From: an uncultured Bacteroidota bacterium
GTDB taxonomy: Bacteria > Bacteroidota > Bacteroidia > NS11-12g > UBA9320
Length of the DNA stretch: 64,000 bases
Direction: 5' to 3'
Assembly: GCA_937124965.1 (NCBI GenBank)
Contig: CAKZLB010000040.1
Location: forward strand, 1 to 64,000
Shown here: positions 35,656 to 45,199 of the stretch, piece after piece
Layout of the letters: every line of letters starts with the position of its first letter
How positions within the stretch are numbered: position 1 is the stretch's first letter
The notes under the pieces: generated by a model
Told to the model about the DNA's origin: nothing
The model's database searches: none
The model's input: only the letters and a program-made list of their open reading frames with translations
Position numbers and translations under genes: made by a program

Positions 35656-37144
35656 AGATTGTTTCATTGTATGCGTTACCTAAATTATTGATGATATCTG
35701 TGGCAAGTAACGATATTTCACCAACTTGTTTAGCGGCTAAATCACCAGCTAAGCCATGAATAAAGACACCGACTTTGCAAGCTTCAGAGGTTGTATACCC
35801 TTGTGCAACTAAACCAGTAATGATACCTGTTAGCACGTCGCCGCTACCTGCCGTTGCCATTCCTGGGTTACCTGTTGAATTGAAAGTGACCGTTCCGTTG
35901 GGCTCAACAATACACGAGTACGCACCTTTAATAATGATTGTACACCGATACAATGCACAAAATTGTCTGACGATTTCAATTTTATCAAAATCATTTTTCC
36001 ATTTACCAACCAATCTCTCCAATTCTTTTGGATGTGGAGTAAGGATGCAGTTTTCTGGTAAGTCATTGAACCAACTAGGATGATGAGACAGAATGTTAAT
36101 GGCATCAGCGTCAATGATTAATGGTTGATTATACATCAATAAGTCTTTGAAAAGCTGATGTGTTTCTGAATTTTGACCAATTCCAGGTCCAATACCAATG
36201 GTGTATTTATCGGGGGAAAATTTAACTGGTTTCATTAAATAATGTTCACCGGTGTTGCCTTCAACCATCGCTTCAGGTATACTTTGTTGTATTATATCAA
36301 TCCCACATTGAGGAGCATGCATAGATAATAGCCCAGTACCAGATCTCAGACAAGCCTTAGCTGCTAATACAGCAGCGCCCATTTTTCCTGAAGACCCTGC
36401 GACTAGCAGACTATGACCGAAGTTTCCTTTATGGGCAAATACATTTCTAGGTTTTATAAGCTTCTTAACCTCTGATTTTTCGATAAAATGAAAATCAGTC
36501 TGAAGAGTATTTTTGATTTTCGGATGTAAACCTATCGGTAAAACCACTAAGTCTCCAACAAATCGATGATTCATCGGCATCAGGTGCGCTCGTTTTATCG
36601 TTTCGAGTGATAATGTATAATCCGCTTCAACAACGTGATCGTCTGGTTGATTCGCTGAGTCACAAAACAAACCTGATGGAGTATCAATAGAGACAACTTG
36701 TGCTGGAGAGTTATTAATAGACTCTACAATTGAGTCGATTGGTGGCTCAATACTTCTTGTTAATCCTGATCCAAAAAGTGCATCTATAATGACGTCATAT
36801 TGCACAAAGTCAAATATTTTACGTTGTTCGGTTACAAGTTTAACATCAAAAAGCTTTTGGTGATTTATCTCAAATTCTGGAGAACCCTGTGGTTTAAGGT
36901 TGGCTACCAGACAAGTTACGGCATATCCATTATCTCTAAGCAGCCGTGTAATTGCCAAACCGTCGCCACCATTGTTTCCCTGTCCACACACTACCAACAT
37001 GCGCGTATTGTTTGGATATTTTTTTAGAAGCCAATTCGTACATTTTTGAGCGGCACGTTCCATTAAATTAATGGAAGAAATTGGCTCTTCACGAATCGTG
37101 AATGCGTCAATCTCGCGAATTTGTTGAGAAGTGAATAGTTTCAT
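35648..37144 (-). CDS. nnr: Bifunctional NAD(P)H-hydrate epimerase / ADP-dependent NAD(P)H-hydrate dehydratase
   Basis: A 498-aa fusion. The N-terminal YjeF_N domain (1-~210) has the epimerase motif VVCGQGNNGGDGLAI (51-65). The C-terminal ribokinase-like domain (~225-495) has AGSSGKMGAAVLAAKACLRS and the catalytic loop TGNPGMATAGSGDVLTG. The enzyme repairs hydrated NADH/NADPH, first epimerising the R-form and then dehydrating the S-form at the expense of ADP. It is cytosolic and conserved. The terminator at 37188-37223 lies just upstream, so its promoter must fall within about 45 bp. Confidence 0.95.
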   Translation of the reverse strand: MKLFTSQQIREIDAFTIREEPISSINLMERAAQKCTNWLLKKYPNNTRMLVVCGQGNNGGDGLAITRLLRDNGYAVTCLVANLKPQGSPEFEINHQKLFDVKLVTEQRKIFDFVQYDVIIDALFGSGLTRSIEPPIDSIVESINNSPAQVVSIDTPSGLFCDSANQPDDHVVEADYTLSLETIKRAHLMPMNHRFVGDLVVLPIGLHPKIKNTLQTDFHFIEKSEVKKLIKPRNVFAHKGNFGHSLLVAGSSGKMGAAVLAAKACLRSGTGLLSMHAPQCGIDIIQQSIPEAMVEGNTGEHYLMKPVKFSPDKYTIGIGPGIGQNSETHQLFKDLLMYNQPLIIDADAINILSHHPSWFNDLPENCILTPHPKELERLVGKWKNDFDKIEIVRQFCALYRCTIIIKGAYSCIVEPNGTVTFNSTGNPGMATAGSGDVLTGIITGLVAQGYTTSEACKVGVFIHGLAGDLAAKQVGEISLLATDIINNLGNAYNETIYG

Positions 37145-37187
37145 GAAGCATCGAAAGTTAAGAAATTATAGACGGTTTGAAAAAACA

Positions 37188-37223
37188 AAAAGGAGTTAAT
37201 TTCAAATGAAATCAACTCCTTTT
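37188..37223 (-). terminator. Rho-independent terminator after the MBL-rhodanese genes
   Basis: AAAAGGAGTT (37188-37197) pairs with AACTCCTTTT (37214-37223). The pairing extends inward through AATTTC/GAAATC to a four-base loop, giving about 16 bp. The flanking A-run at 37178-37190 gives a U-tract on the minus strand. It ends the tandem MBL-rhodanese transcript. Confidence 0.85.
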
Positions 37224-37287
37224 CATAAGGTGTTTAATACCTCAATTTCTCGTAGATGCTTTACACTTTCTAAAAAGTGATTTTCAA

Positions 37288-38697
37288 TTACAAGGTTGTA
37301 GGACAAACATAGTCGGTCTTTTTTAACTCCGTCTTTTTAATAGCATCAAATCCGCCAGCAACGTCTGTAAGGTTATGAAAACCACGTGCTTTTAATATAG
37401 ACGAAGCAATTACTGAACGGTATCCACCAGCGCAATGAACGTAAAAGTTTTCTTCTTTTGGAAGTGATGCTAAATGGTCGTTAAGAAATTCTAATGATGC
37501 ATGATAAGCACCTTCGACGTGCTCTGAAAGGTATTCACCGTCCTTACGAACGTCAACAATAGTTTGTTTATTCTCGGTTACTTCATTGGCAAAATCATCT
37601 GCAGAAATGGATCGTATTACATCGATTTCTCGTCCTTCTGCCTTCCATGCTTCAAATCCACCTTTCAAATACCCAATCGTATTATCAAAACCTACCCGAC
37701 TTAATCGAATGATTGCCTCTTTAACTTTAGTTTCGTCGGCAACCAAAAGAATCGGTTGCTTGATGTCTTTTATCAATGCACCAACCCAAGGTGCAAAACC
37801 TCCATTTAGACCAATAAAAATGCTTTGTGGTACAAAACCTTTCACAAACTCTGCTTGTGTGCGAACATCTAATATTATAGCATCAGTTTCATTGGCTGCT
37901 GCTTCAAACTCTTCTGGAGTCAGTGCAGCAGAACCTTTCGAAATCACTGTATCAATAGACTCGTAACCTTGTTTGTTTAAGGCAACGTTTAGAGGGAAGT
38001 ATGCAGGGGGAGGAGCTAAGCCATCAGTAACTTCTTTAATAAACTCTTCCTTTGTCATATCAGCTCGAAGAGCATAATTCATAGACTTTTGGTTTCCCAG
38101 CGTGTCTACGGTTTCTTTCATCATGTTTTTTCCGCAAGCCGAACCTGCGCCATGACCTGGGTATACAATCACATCATCTGAAAGTGGCATTATTTTATTT
38201 CGAAGGCTGTCGAACAATGTTCCTGCGAGTTGTTCCTGCGTCATATCAGCAGCTTTTTGCGCTAAATCCGGACGTCCTACATCACCTAAGAAAAGAGTAT
38301 CTCCAGAAAAAATGCAATGGTCTTTTCCATTCTCATCTTTCAACAAATACGTAGTACTTTCCATTGTATGACCGGGTGTATGCAGTGCTGTGACCGTAAC
38401 ATTTCCAATCGTAAAAACCTGATTATCATCTGCAACGATACAGTCGAAAGCTGGGTTAGCATTTGGACCATATACTATGTTGGCACCAGTTTTTTCTGCT
38501 AACGTGACATGACCACTGACGAAATCAGCGTGGAAATGTGTTTCAAAAATGTATTTAATGGTTGCTCCATCTTTTTCTGCTTGTTTGATGTAATCATCTA
38601 CTTCCCGCAGCGGGTCAATGATGGCTGCTTCTCCGTTTGAGACAATGTAATAAGCGCCCTGAGCTAAACACCCTGTGTAAATTTGTTCTATTTTCAT
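37288..38697 (-). CDS. MBL-fold hydrolase with two rhodanese domains (persulfide dioxygenase-like, copy 1)
   Basis: The 469-aa protein has an MBL-fold N-terminal half with ETHFHADFVSGH (His54, His56, Asp58), TPGHTMES, SGDTLFLGDVGRPDLAQ and YPGHGAGSACGKN. This resembles ETHE1-type persulfide dioxygenases. In the metal motif the usual DH is DF. Two rhodanese-like domains follow: the first (~265-360) has no catalytic Cys (VADE in the loop position), the second (~375-460) has Cys in VHCAGGYRS. A third Cys lies in a conserved C-terminal tail, YVCPTTL. Probable role: oxidation or transfer of sulfane sulfur in the cytosol. Confidence 0.88.
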   Translation of the reverse strand: MKIEQIYTGCLAQGAYYIVSNGEAAIIDPLREVDDYIKQAEKDGATIKYIFETHFHADFVSGHVTLAEKTGANIVYGPNANPAFDCIVADDNQVFTIGNVTVTALHTPGHTMESTTYLLKDENGKDHCIFSGDTLFLGDVGRPDLAQKAADMTQEQLAGTLFDSLRNKIMPLSDDVIVYPGHGAGSACGKNMMKETVDTLGNQKSMNYALRADMTKEEFIKEVTDGLAPPPAYFPLNVALNKQGYESIDTVISKGSAALTPEEFEAAANETDAIILDVRTQAEFVKGFVPQSIFIGLNGGFAPWVGALIKDIKQPILLVADETKVKEAIIRLSRVGFDNTIGYLKGGFEAWKAEGREIDVIRSISADDFANEVTENKQTIVDVRKDGEYLSEHVEGAYHASLEFLNDHLASLPKEENFYVHCAGGYRSVIASSILKARGFHNLTDVAGGFDAIKKTELKKTDYVCPTTL

Positions 38698-38719
38698 AGT
38701 GTCAAAATAAAGTTCAAAC

Positions 38720-40144
38720 TTACAGCATTGTTGTTGGACAAACGTACTCCGTCATTCGGAAAGTGTCCGACTTTTTGTTGATAGCGTTATAGCCTTTTTC
38801 TATGTTAATGATGTTTTTATATCCTTTTTTCTTGAGCAAAGAAGCAAATATCACAGATCGATAACCACCAGCGCAATGAATGTAAGACTCTGTATTTGTT
38901 GGTATTTTAGGCAACTGATCTTCGAAATAATCCAATGGAGTGTTTACTGCTTCTATTAGATGGGTGCTATTATACTCGCTTTCACGTCGAACATCTAAAA
39001 TATTAACCTCATTAGAAGAATATATGTCAGCAAACTCTTCTACGGAAACAGAAGGTATTGTGTCAATTGCCTTACCAGCATTTTTCCATGCGTCAAATCC
39101 TCCTTTTAGATATCCGAGGTGATTGTCGAAACCAATGCGCGCAAGACGAACGGCGACTTCTTCCTCACGGCCTTCATCAGCTATTATGACTATAGGTTGT
39201 TTCACGTCTTTAAGAACAGTGCCGACCCATGTGGCAAAACTACCGCTTATACCTATAAAGATTGAATTTGGAATAAATCCTTTAACAAATTCTTGCTCGT
39301 TTCGCGTATCAATTATGATAGCATTTGTTTCGTTGGTAATTGTTTCAAATTCTGCGATACTCAGCGCTTTTAATCCGCGTGTAACTACTGAGTCAATGCT
39401 ATCGTAACCTTGAATATTTAGTAAAACGTTTTGAGGGAAATAGGCAGGGGGAGGCGTTAATCCAGTGAGTACCTCTTGAAGAAATTCTTCTTCAGTCATG
39501 TCTGGTCGCAACGCATAGTTAGTTGCTTTTTGGTTGCCTAGTGTATCTGTAGTTTCTGAACTCATATTCTTACCACAAGCTGATCCTGCTCCATGACCAG
39601 GATATACAATAACGTCGTCATCAAGCGGCATTATTTTCTCCCGTAGAGATTTGTATAACATTTTTGCCAACTTAGTTTGAGTGAGTTCAGCAATCACTTT
39701 TTGAGCTAAATCTGGTCGTCCAACGTCTCCAATAAATAATGTGTCCCCGCTGAATAAAGCCTGCTGTTTTCCATCTTTATCAAGTAATAAAAAGCAGCTA
39801 CTCTCAGTCGTATGCCCGGGAGTATGTAGCAGTTTTATTGTTGCGTCTCCAAGGGGAAAGCTCTGATTATCTTGACCAACGGTGATGTCAAATCCAGTTT
39901 CCATTGTAGTTGGACCATAAATAATAGGAGCACCTGTTTTAGCAGACAAATCGATGTGACCACTTACAAAATCAGCATGAAAATGCGTTTCAAATACATA
40001 CTTAATTTTGGCATTTCGTTGCTCTGCCATATCAATGTACTGCTGAACTTCTCTTAATGGGTCTATGATTGCTGCTTCTCCATTCGATTCAATGTAGTAA
40101 GCTCCATGAGCTAAACAATTCGTGTATATCTGTTCGATTTTCAT
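38720..40144 (-). CDS. MBL-fold hydrolase with two rhodanese domains (persulfide dioxygenase-like, copy 2)
   Basis: The 474-aa product parallels copy 1 along its whole length: ETHFHADFVSGH, TPGHTTES, SGDTLFIGDVGRPDLAQ and YPGHGAGSACGKN in the MBL half. A Cys-less first rhodanese domain (IADE loop) and a Cys-bearing second (IHCAGGYRS) follow. The tail is YVCPTTML. The start is 193 bp from the divergent PLP enzyme gene. Copy 1 follows after 22 bp, so they are one operon. Both copies keep the same features, so neither looks decayed. Confidence 0.88.
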   Translation of the reverse strand: MKIEQIYTNCLAHGAYYIESNGEAAIIDPLREVQQYIDMAEQRNAKIKYVFETHFHADFVSGHIDLSAKTGAPIIYGPTTMETGFDITVGQDNQSFPLGDATIKLLHTPGHTTESSCFLLLDKDGKQQALFSGDTLFIGDVGRPDLAQKVIAELTQTKLAKMLYKSLREKIMPLDDDVIVYPGHGAGSACGKNMSSETTDTLGNQKATNYALRPDMTEEEFLQEVLTGLTPPPAYFPQNVLLNIQGYDSIDSVVTRGLKALSIAEFETITNETNAIIIDTRNEQEFVKGFIPNSIFIGISGSFATWVGTVLKDVKQPIVIIADEGREEEVAVRLARIGFDNHLGYLKGGFDAWKNAGKAIDTIPSVSVEEFADIYSSNEVNILDVRRESEYNSTHLIEAVNTPLDYFEDQLPKIPTNTESYIHCAGGYRSVIFASLLKKKGYKNIINIEKGYNAINKKSDTFRMTEYVCPTTML

Positions 40145-40322
40145 AAGTTAAAATATTAAATGTGTTATGTGTTAATTTGATAACAAAGGTAAGTGAAATA
40201 GGTAATGACTATATGATGATATGCATCACATTGAAACTTTTTGGATATGACAACCATCAGTTTATAGTTTAATCGGCTTGAAATCTTATTGGTAAAAAAG
40301 ACTGCTCTCTACTTGATACATT

Positions 40323-40330
40323 TATATTTG
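40323..40330 (+). promoter_or_regulatory. Bacteroidota -7 element upstream of the cystathionine enzyme gene
   Basis: TATATTTG fits TAnnTTTG exactly. It lies seven bases before the ATG at 40338, so transcription would start at or very near the first codon and the mRNA would be leaderless or nearly so. No convincing -33 element is at the usual spacing. An inverted pair TGATG/CATCA at 40214-40228 lies between the divergent genes and could be an operator. Confidence 0.5.
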
Positions 40331-40337
40331 CTGTAGA

Positions 40338-41477
40338 ATGAAATTCAACACAAAGACCATACACGCTGGAGTTCATCCCGATCCTGCTACAGGCGCAATC
40401 ATGACGCCAATATATCAGACATCCACCTATGCGCAACCAGGGCTAGGAGAGCATAAAGGATATGAGTATAGTAGAACACATAATCCAACACGAACACAAC
40501 TGCAGAACAACTTGGCTGCTCTAGAAAATGCTTCTCATGGTTTATGTTTTGCAAGCGGAATGGCTGCCATTGATGCTGTTATTAGATTGTTATCACCTGG
40601 CGACGAAGTGATTGCTACCAATGATTTGTATGGAGGATCGTATCGAATTTTTACAAAAATATTTGCTTCCTGTGGTATCAAATTTCACTTCGTTGACATG
40701 TCCAATCATGCCAACATTAAGGCGCATATAAACGATAAAACAAAGCTACTTTGGGTAGAAACACCGACAAATCCATTGTTAAAAATAATTGATATCGAGG
40801 CTGTTGCAACTATTGCAAAGGCGAGCAATGCGCTATTATGTGTAGACAATACCTTTGCATCACCGTACCTTCAAAGGCCAATAGATTTGGGCGCGGACAT
40901 CGTGATGCATTCGGTAACAAAATATATTAATGGACATTCTGATGTGGTAATGGGAGCATTAGTTTTTAACTCCAAAGATTTGTTAAAACGCCTTTCATTT
41001 ATTCAAAACAGTTGCGGTGCAGTACCAGGACCTCAGGATTGTTTTTTGGTTTTGCGTGGAATTAAAACACTTCACCTTCGAATGCAGAGGCATTGTGAGA
41101 ACGGAAAAAAGATCGCGCACTATTTAAAAACCCATCCCAAAGTGAGCAATGTTTATTGGCCAGGATTTGATTCACACCCTGGCCATGATATAGCTTCGAA
41201 ACAGATGGATGATTTTGGAGGTATGTTGTCGTTTTCAATAAAAGGCGACAAACTAGAAGATGCGCAGGCATTTATTAGTAAAACAAAACTTTTCACACTC
41301 GCTGAATCGTTGGGTGGTGTGGAATCACTTTGTGGACATCCTGCATCTATGACACACGCCGCTATTCCAAAAGAAGAAAGAGAAAAAGCTGGCCTTAAAG
41401 ATTCGTTAATACGTTTAAGTGTTGGTGTTGAGGATGTAGACGATTTAATTGACGATTTAAAACAAGCCATAGGATAA
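40338..41477 (+). CDS. Cystathionine gamma-synthase or gamma-lyase (PLP-dependent)
   Basis: A 379-aa Cys/Met-metabolism PLP enzyme. The PLP lysine is Lys195 in HSVTKYINGHSDVVMG. Other conserved segments are EYSRTHNPTR, FASGMAAIDAV, VETPTNPLL and LAESLGGVESLCGHPASMTH. Family members either join cysteine to an activated homoserine (gamma-synthase) or cleave cystathionine/cysteine (gamma-lyase, releasing H2S). Motifs alone do not settle which. It is divergent from two MBL-rhodanese genes likely to deal with sulfane sulfur, which mildly favours a cysteine- or H2S-linked role. Confidence 0.88.
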   Translation: MKFNTKTIHAGVHPDPATGAIMTPIYQTSTYAQPGLGEHKGYEYSRTHNPTRTQLQNNLAALENASHGLCFASGMAAIDAVIRLLSPGDEVIATNDLYGGSYRIFTKIFASCGIKFHFVDMSNHANIKAHINDKTKLLWVETPTNPLLKIIDIEAVATIAKASNALLCVDNTFASPYLQRPIDLGADIVMHSVTKYINGHSDVVMGALVFNSKDLLKRLSFIQNSCGAVPGPQDCFLVLRGIKTLHLRMQRHCENGKKIAHYLKTHPKVSNVYWPGFDSHPGHDIASKQMDDFGGMLSFSIKGDKLEDAQAFISKTKLFTLAESLGGVESLCGHPASMTHAAIPKEEREKAGLKDSLIRLSVGVEDVDDLIDDLKQAIG

Positions 41478-42187
41478 TGGGATTACTCGCTTTAGCAATT
41501 GCTCCAGGACTCGCAATTTGTATTTATATATTTTGGAAGGATAAATACGATCCAGAACCTAAGAAAATGCTGATTTGGGCATTCATACTTGGTATTCTGA
41601 GCATTATTCCTGCCGTTATTCTTGAAAATATGGTCGTGCGAAGCGGAATGATTTTTTCCGACAGTATCATAAAAACAGCGATATACTCTTTTGGCGGTGT
41701 AGCGATAATTGAAGAAGGTGTCAAATTCTTTGTTGTTTTTAGGTTTCTATATCCCAAAAAGGACTTTGATGAACCATTTGATGGAATTACGTATGCTGTA
41801 ATGGCGTCGATGGGTTTTGCCACGTTAGAGAATGTGGCATATGTTGTAGACAATGGTATTCCAACAGGTATTATGCGAATGTTCACTGCAGTGCCAGCAC
41901 ACGCATCTTTTGGGGTCATTATGGGGTACTTTATGGGTCTGGCTAAGTTTGATTCAGCCCGATCCAATACGAATTTAGCATTAGCATTGTTCGTTCCAGC
42001 AGTTTTACATGCTGCATATGATTTCCCATTATTACTTAACGAACAATTAGCTGAAGGATGGTCAAACGGGTATAAGCTGTTAGGAGCATTGGTGGCACTA
42101 GCGATTTCTGTCTTTTTGTCTTTCAGAGCAATTAAAATACATCAATATAACTCTCCTTTCAAGAACGATAAAGGCCTCAAAATTTAG
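41477..42187 (+). CDS. prsW: PrsW family intramembrane protease-like protein
   Basis: A 236-aa protein with about seven membrane helices. The PrsW motifs are present: IIEEGVKFFVVF (Glu79, Glu80, Lys83), FDGITYAVMASMGFATLENV (Glu118) and PAHASFGVIMGYFMG (His142). In Bacillus PrsW cuts an anti-sigma factor inside the membrane. ATG at 41477 overlaps the preceding TAA (41475-41477) by one base, so it is coupled to the cystathionine enzyme gene. No anti-sigma gene is nearby; its substrate is unknown. Confidence 0.88.
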   Translation: MGLLALAIAPGLAICIYIFWKDKYDPEPKKMLIWAFILGILSIIPAVILENMVVRSGMIFSDSIIKTAIYSFGGVAIIEEGVKFFVVFRFLYPKKDFDEPFDGITYAVMASMGFATLENVAYVVDNGIPTGIMRMFTAVPAHASFGVIMGYFMGLAKFDSARSNTNLALALFVPAVLHAAYDFPLLLNEQLAEGWSNGYKLLGALVALAISVFLSFRAIKIHQYNSPFKNDKGLKI

Positions 42188-42195
42188 GTGTATAA

Positions 42196-42984
42196 TTGAA
42201 TAGTAATTCTTTTAAGCAATTGTTGGATTCTTGGGTTGATCGTGTCAATTCCCAAGGATTTATAGCCAATGACCCAATTACAATACCACATCGCTTTTCG
42301 GTTAAACAAGATATTGAAATTGCTGGTTTTTTTGCCGCGATTATGGCTTGGGGGAGTCGCACTACCATCATAAACAAATGCTCGAACCTTTTAGAACGGA
42401 TGGATAATGAACCGTATGATTTTCTTAAAAATCACTCAAATCAAGAACTAAAAAAGTTAGAAGGATTTGTACACCGAACCCTTAACGATACAGACCTATT
42501 ATACTTAATTGATTTTTTATCACGGTGGTACGACGAACACAATAGTCTTGAAAATGCGTTTACTTCCAACTTAAACGCTCAAGACGCCACTGTGGAAAAT
42601 GGGTTGGTTGGTTTCTACAACCACGTTTTTAGCGCTTCTTATGCGCCAAAGAGAACACAAAAGCATATTGCTACGCCAGCGAAGAAATCTGCGTGTAAAA
42701 GGCTTAATATGTATTTGCGATGGATGGTGCGTTCTGATAACCGAAATGTTGATTTTGGCATTTGGAAGAATATCAAAACTAGCCAACTAATTTGTCCGCT
42801 TGATGTGCATGTGCACCGAGTGGCGTTAGGTTTAGGAATAATGAACCGAAAACAACCAGATTGGTTAGCGGCTATTGAACTTACTGAACAACTATCACGG
42901 TTTGACCCTGAGGATCCTGTAAAGTATGATTTTGCATTGTTTGGTATGGGAGTGTCTGGTGAACAAATACCAACGACTCTTTAA
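42196..42984 (+). CDS. DUF2400 / TIGR02757 family protein
   Basis: A 262-aa protein that begins with TTG at 42196 (NSNSFKQLLDSWVDRVN). Conserved DUF2400 segments follow: AAIMAWGSRTTIINKC, LYLIDFLSRWYDEH, NMYLRWMVRSDNRNVDFG, LICPLDVHVHRVALGLGI and VKYDFALFGMGVSG. The fold is thought to be related to helix-hairpin-helix DNA glycosylases, but no activity is proven. It follows prsW by 8 bp in the same operon and is closed by a bidirectional terminator. Confidence 0.85.
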   Translation: MNSNSFKQLLDSWVDRVNSQGFIANDPITIPHRFSVKQDIEIAGFFAAIMAWGSRTTIINKCSNLLERMDNEPYDFLKNHSNQELKKLEGFVHRTLNDTDLLYLIDFLSRWYDEHNSLENAFTSNLNAQDATVENGLVGFYNHVFSASYAPKRTQKHIATPAKKSACKRLNMYLRWMVRSDNRNVDFGIWKNIKTSQLICPLDVHVHRVALGLGIMNRKQPDWLAAIELTEQLSRFDPEDPVKYDFALFGMGVSGEQIPTTL

Positions 42985-43005
42985 ATAGAGTAATATCAGG
43001 AATAA

Positions 43006-43042
43006 AAAAAGAGGCTGCTTCCTCATGAAACAGCCTCTTTTT
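43006..43042. terminator. Bidirectional terminator between convergent genes
   Basis: AAAGAGGCTG (43008-43017) pairs perfectly with CAGCCTCTTT (43031-43040), with A-run and T-run flanks. It can stop transcripts from the DUF2400 side and from the T9SS protein on the other strand. Confidence 0.88.
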
Positions 43043-43059
43043 AAACAATTATAAACGGT

Positions 43060-45108
43060 TTAGTTAACCGTTAATGGTTTTGTGAATGTTCCAAACTCTG
43101 TAACTAATTGCACGTAGTATACTCCTTTTGAAAGGGCAGAAACGTCAACATCTACAGTGTTTTTTCCAGCGAATAAATTACCTGCATTTGTAGTAGCTAC
43201 TTCTTGACCAGAAATATTTAATACAGACACTTTAACATCCGAATTCTGAGTTAATTCAAAATCCAAAGACGTTGTTTTTGTAGCAGGGTTAGGATACAGC
43301 GTAAACTTACTTTCTGCAGTCATATCAAGAACGCTAAGGTTTTCTTGAGTAGCATACGCTGCTTGGTGAACAACTTTAGTAGATGCGTTTTGTACCCAAA
43401 CTGCAATAATTAAATCGTCGAACTCTTCAACAGAGTTGGTTGTATTGTGATTGATCCAATTTGCACTTTGTCCGTTTAGTGGTAAGGTGTAATCACCTTT
43501 AAAGTCCCACGTATACTGTTTTGTTACTTTAGTATCTTTTGTTAGGGTACCAAGGTTAACTCCAACACCACCTGTCATCATTTTTTTCATTACATGAGTG
43601 AATTCGTCTTCACCATTTGTTTTGATGTTTTCATAGGTCACTTTTTCCAAAATAGCAACGTGCAAAGTATTATTTCCTGTAAAGTCAGAAGCAGGATCTA
43701 TATCAACAGATACCTCAACATGTTTACCCCACATGACTGAAGTGGCTTTAATGTCCATGAATGCTGGCTCTGCAGTTGCTTGATCGTGTAAGTCTTGTGT
43801 AAATGAATTGGCGTTACTGTTCCAACCACCATCAATTTGCATGTTTGGAATAGAGTTTACAGCGTAATACGTTCTTCTTTCATTCGATTCAGCTGTACAA
43901 TATGGGTCACCCGTACTTGGCCAGCTTTGTTGAAATTTGATATACACACACTCATCCTCTTGAGGATCAATAATGTTGTGGAAATTAGTGTTCCCTGGAT
44001 TACATGGTCCGCATGTAGATGATGTAAATACTTCGTAAAGTGGTTTTTTTACATAAACTTTATCATGAACTCGGAAATCAAAGGTCAACGCATCATTCTC
44101 TTCATTCCCATCGGTTCCTTGATTAGGTAAAGACGTCCAAACTTTAATTGAGTAAGCCTCTGAAGTAGTTGGAACAAATGGTGTTGAATGTTCGAAGGTT
44201 GCATAGTCTCCACTTGGAATATTTACACCCGTTATATTTTGAGTTACTGTTGCACCGTTGTTAATTGAGTAGTTCAAGTCATAGCTTGTTAGAGCAGTTG
44301 CTCCACCATTTCTAAGTCTACCTTTAACCGCAATTGCTCCACCTGACAATTCATAGTCATTTTTCATATCAGTGCTAATCAACATGATATCGTTATCAGG
44401 TTGGTTACCAGGATAGAATGTGTAATATAAGTTGTCAATTGGTCTATTACTAGCACCAGCTTTTCCTTCAATTGTAGAATTACTTACGGTAATTGCAGTC
44501 GAACCATCGATTTGAATTCCCGCCATTACTTCTGTTTTACCATCGCACGACTGACCTGTTGATGTAACACATTGGTTACGTTGGTCAACAATATAAATTT
44601 TGTTTGTTCCTTCTTCTAAAACAATACTCCAGTACGCCCATCCATTTTGAATATTAGTATTTGTAGCAGTGTTCATTTGAACCCAGAACTGTCTGTTTGG
44701 TGAAGATCCAAAGGTTTTACTGATGATAAAATCACCACTTCCAATACCAAGACCCCAAATTGCTACAGTGTTGTCCGGAATACCTGCGTTTGGAAGAGCA
44801 GAAGGAGTTATTCCAGGAAACGTAGTTGGAGAACCAAACGTTAAGAAACCAGGAGCAACCTTACATGTGGTGTAATCGGTTCCATTAAAGTTGAAAGTAA
44901 AAGGAAGTGTGATGTCTCCAGACCAAGCCGAAGATGGCCCAGTGATAATTGTAGTCCATCCACTTGGCAAACCACCACCAGGAGGGTTTTCATTGTCTTC
45001 GTTAATCCCACCAGGATTCATGCTTACGTCCCAATCCAATTGGTAGTACTGTGAATACCCCGTCACACTGAGAAATACGGTACATGCTAAAAGTAAAATT
45101 TTTTTCAT
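43060..45108 (-). CDS. T9SS-exported Omp28/thioredoxin-like protein
   Basis: The 682-aa protein has a signal peptide (MKKILLLACTVFLSVTGYSQ). An adhesin-like beta region covers ~25-340. A thioredoxin-like domain near 345-470 holds the C-x-x-C motif TSSTCGPCNPGN and a proline loop NSIPNMQIDGG. The C-terminal ~75 residues are a type A T9SS sorting domain (KFTLYPNPATKTTSLDF, then LSKGVYYVQLVTEFG, ending KPLTVN). It is exported across the outer membrane and anchored. The family is linked to Omp28; the redox target is unknown. It ends at the bidirectional terminator. Confidence 0.9.
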   Translation of the reverse strand: MKKILLLACTVFLSVTGYSQYYQLDWDVSMNPGGINEDNENPPGGGLPSGWTTIITGPSSAWSGDITLPFTFNFNGTDYTTCKVAPGFLTFGSPTTFPGITPSALPNAGIPDNTVAIWGLGIGSGDFIISKTFGSSPNRQFWVQMNTATNTNIQNGWAYWSIVLEEGTNKIYIVDQRNQCVTSTGQSCDGKTEVMAGIQIDGSTAITVSNSTIEGKAGASNRPIDNLYYTFYPGNQPDNDIMLISTDMKNDYELSGGAIAVKGRLRNGGATALTSYDLNYSINNGATVTQNITGVNIPSGDYATFEHSTPFVPTTSEAYSIKVWTSLPNQGTDGNEENDALTFDFRVHDKVYVKKPLYEVFTSSTCGPCNPGNTNFHNIIDPQEDECVYIKFQQSWPSTGDPYCTAESNERRTYYAVNSIPNMQIDGGWNSNANSFTQDLHDQATAEPAFMDIKATSVMWGKHVEVSVDIDPASDFTGNNTLHVAILEKVTYENIKTNGEDEFTHVMKKMMTGGVGVNLGTLTKDTKVTKQYTWDFKGDYTLPLNGQSANWINHNTTNSVEEFDDLIIAVWVQNASTKVVHQAAYATQENLSVLDMTAESKFTLYPNPATKTTSLDFELTQNSDVKVSVLNISGQEVATTNAGNLFAGKNTVDVDVSALSKGVYYVQLVTEFGTFTKPLTVN

Positions 45109-45199
45109 TCTTTCTGTATAAAATTATGCATTAATAACTCCCTCAAAAATACATATTTTAGAATGAGAAATACACAGTACCTGTGGTCTCCAACAAAAA

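Noticed and set aside
36800-37027. Plus-strand frame within nnr
   Set aside because: Antisense to a conserved enzyme domain and lacks any recognised pattern.
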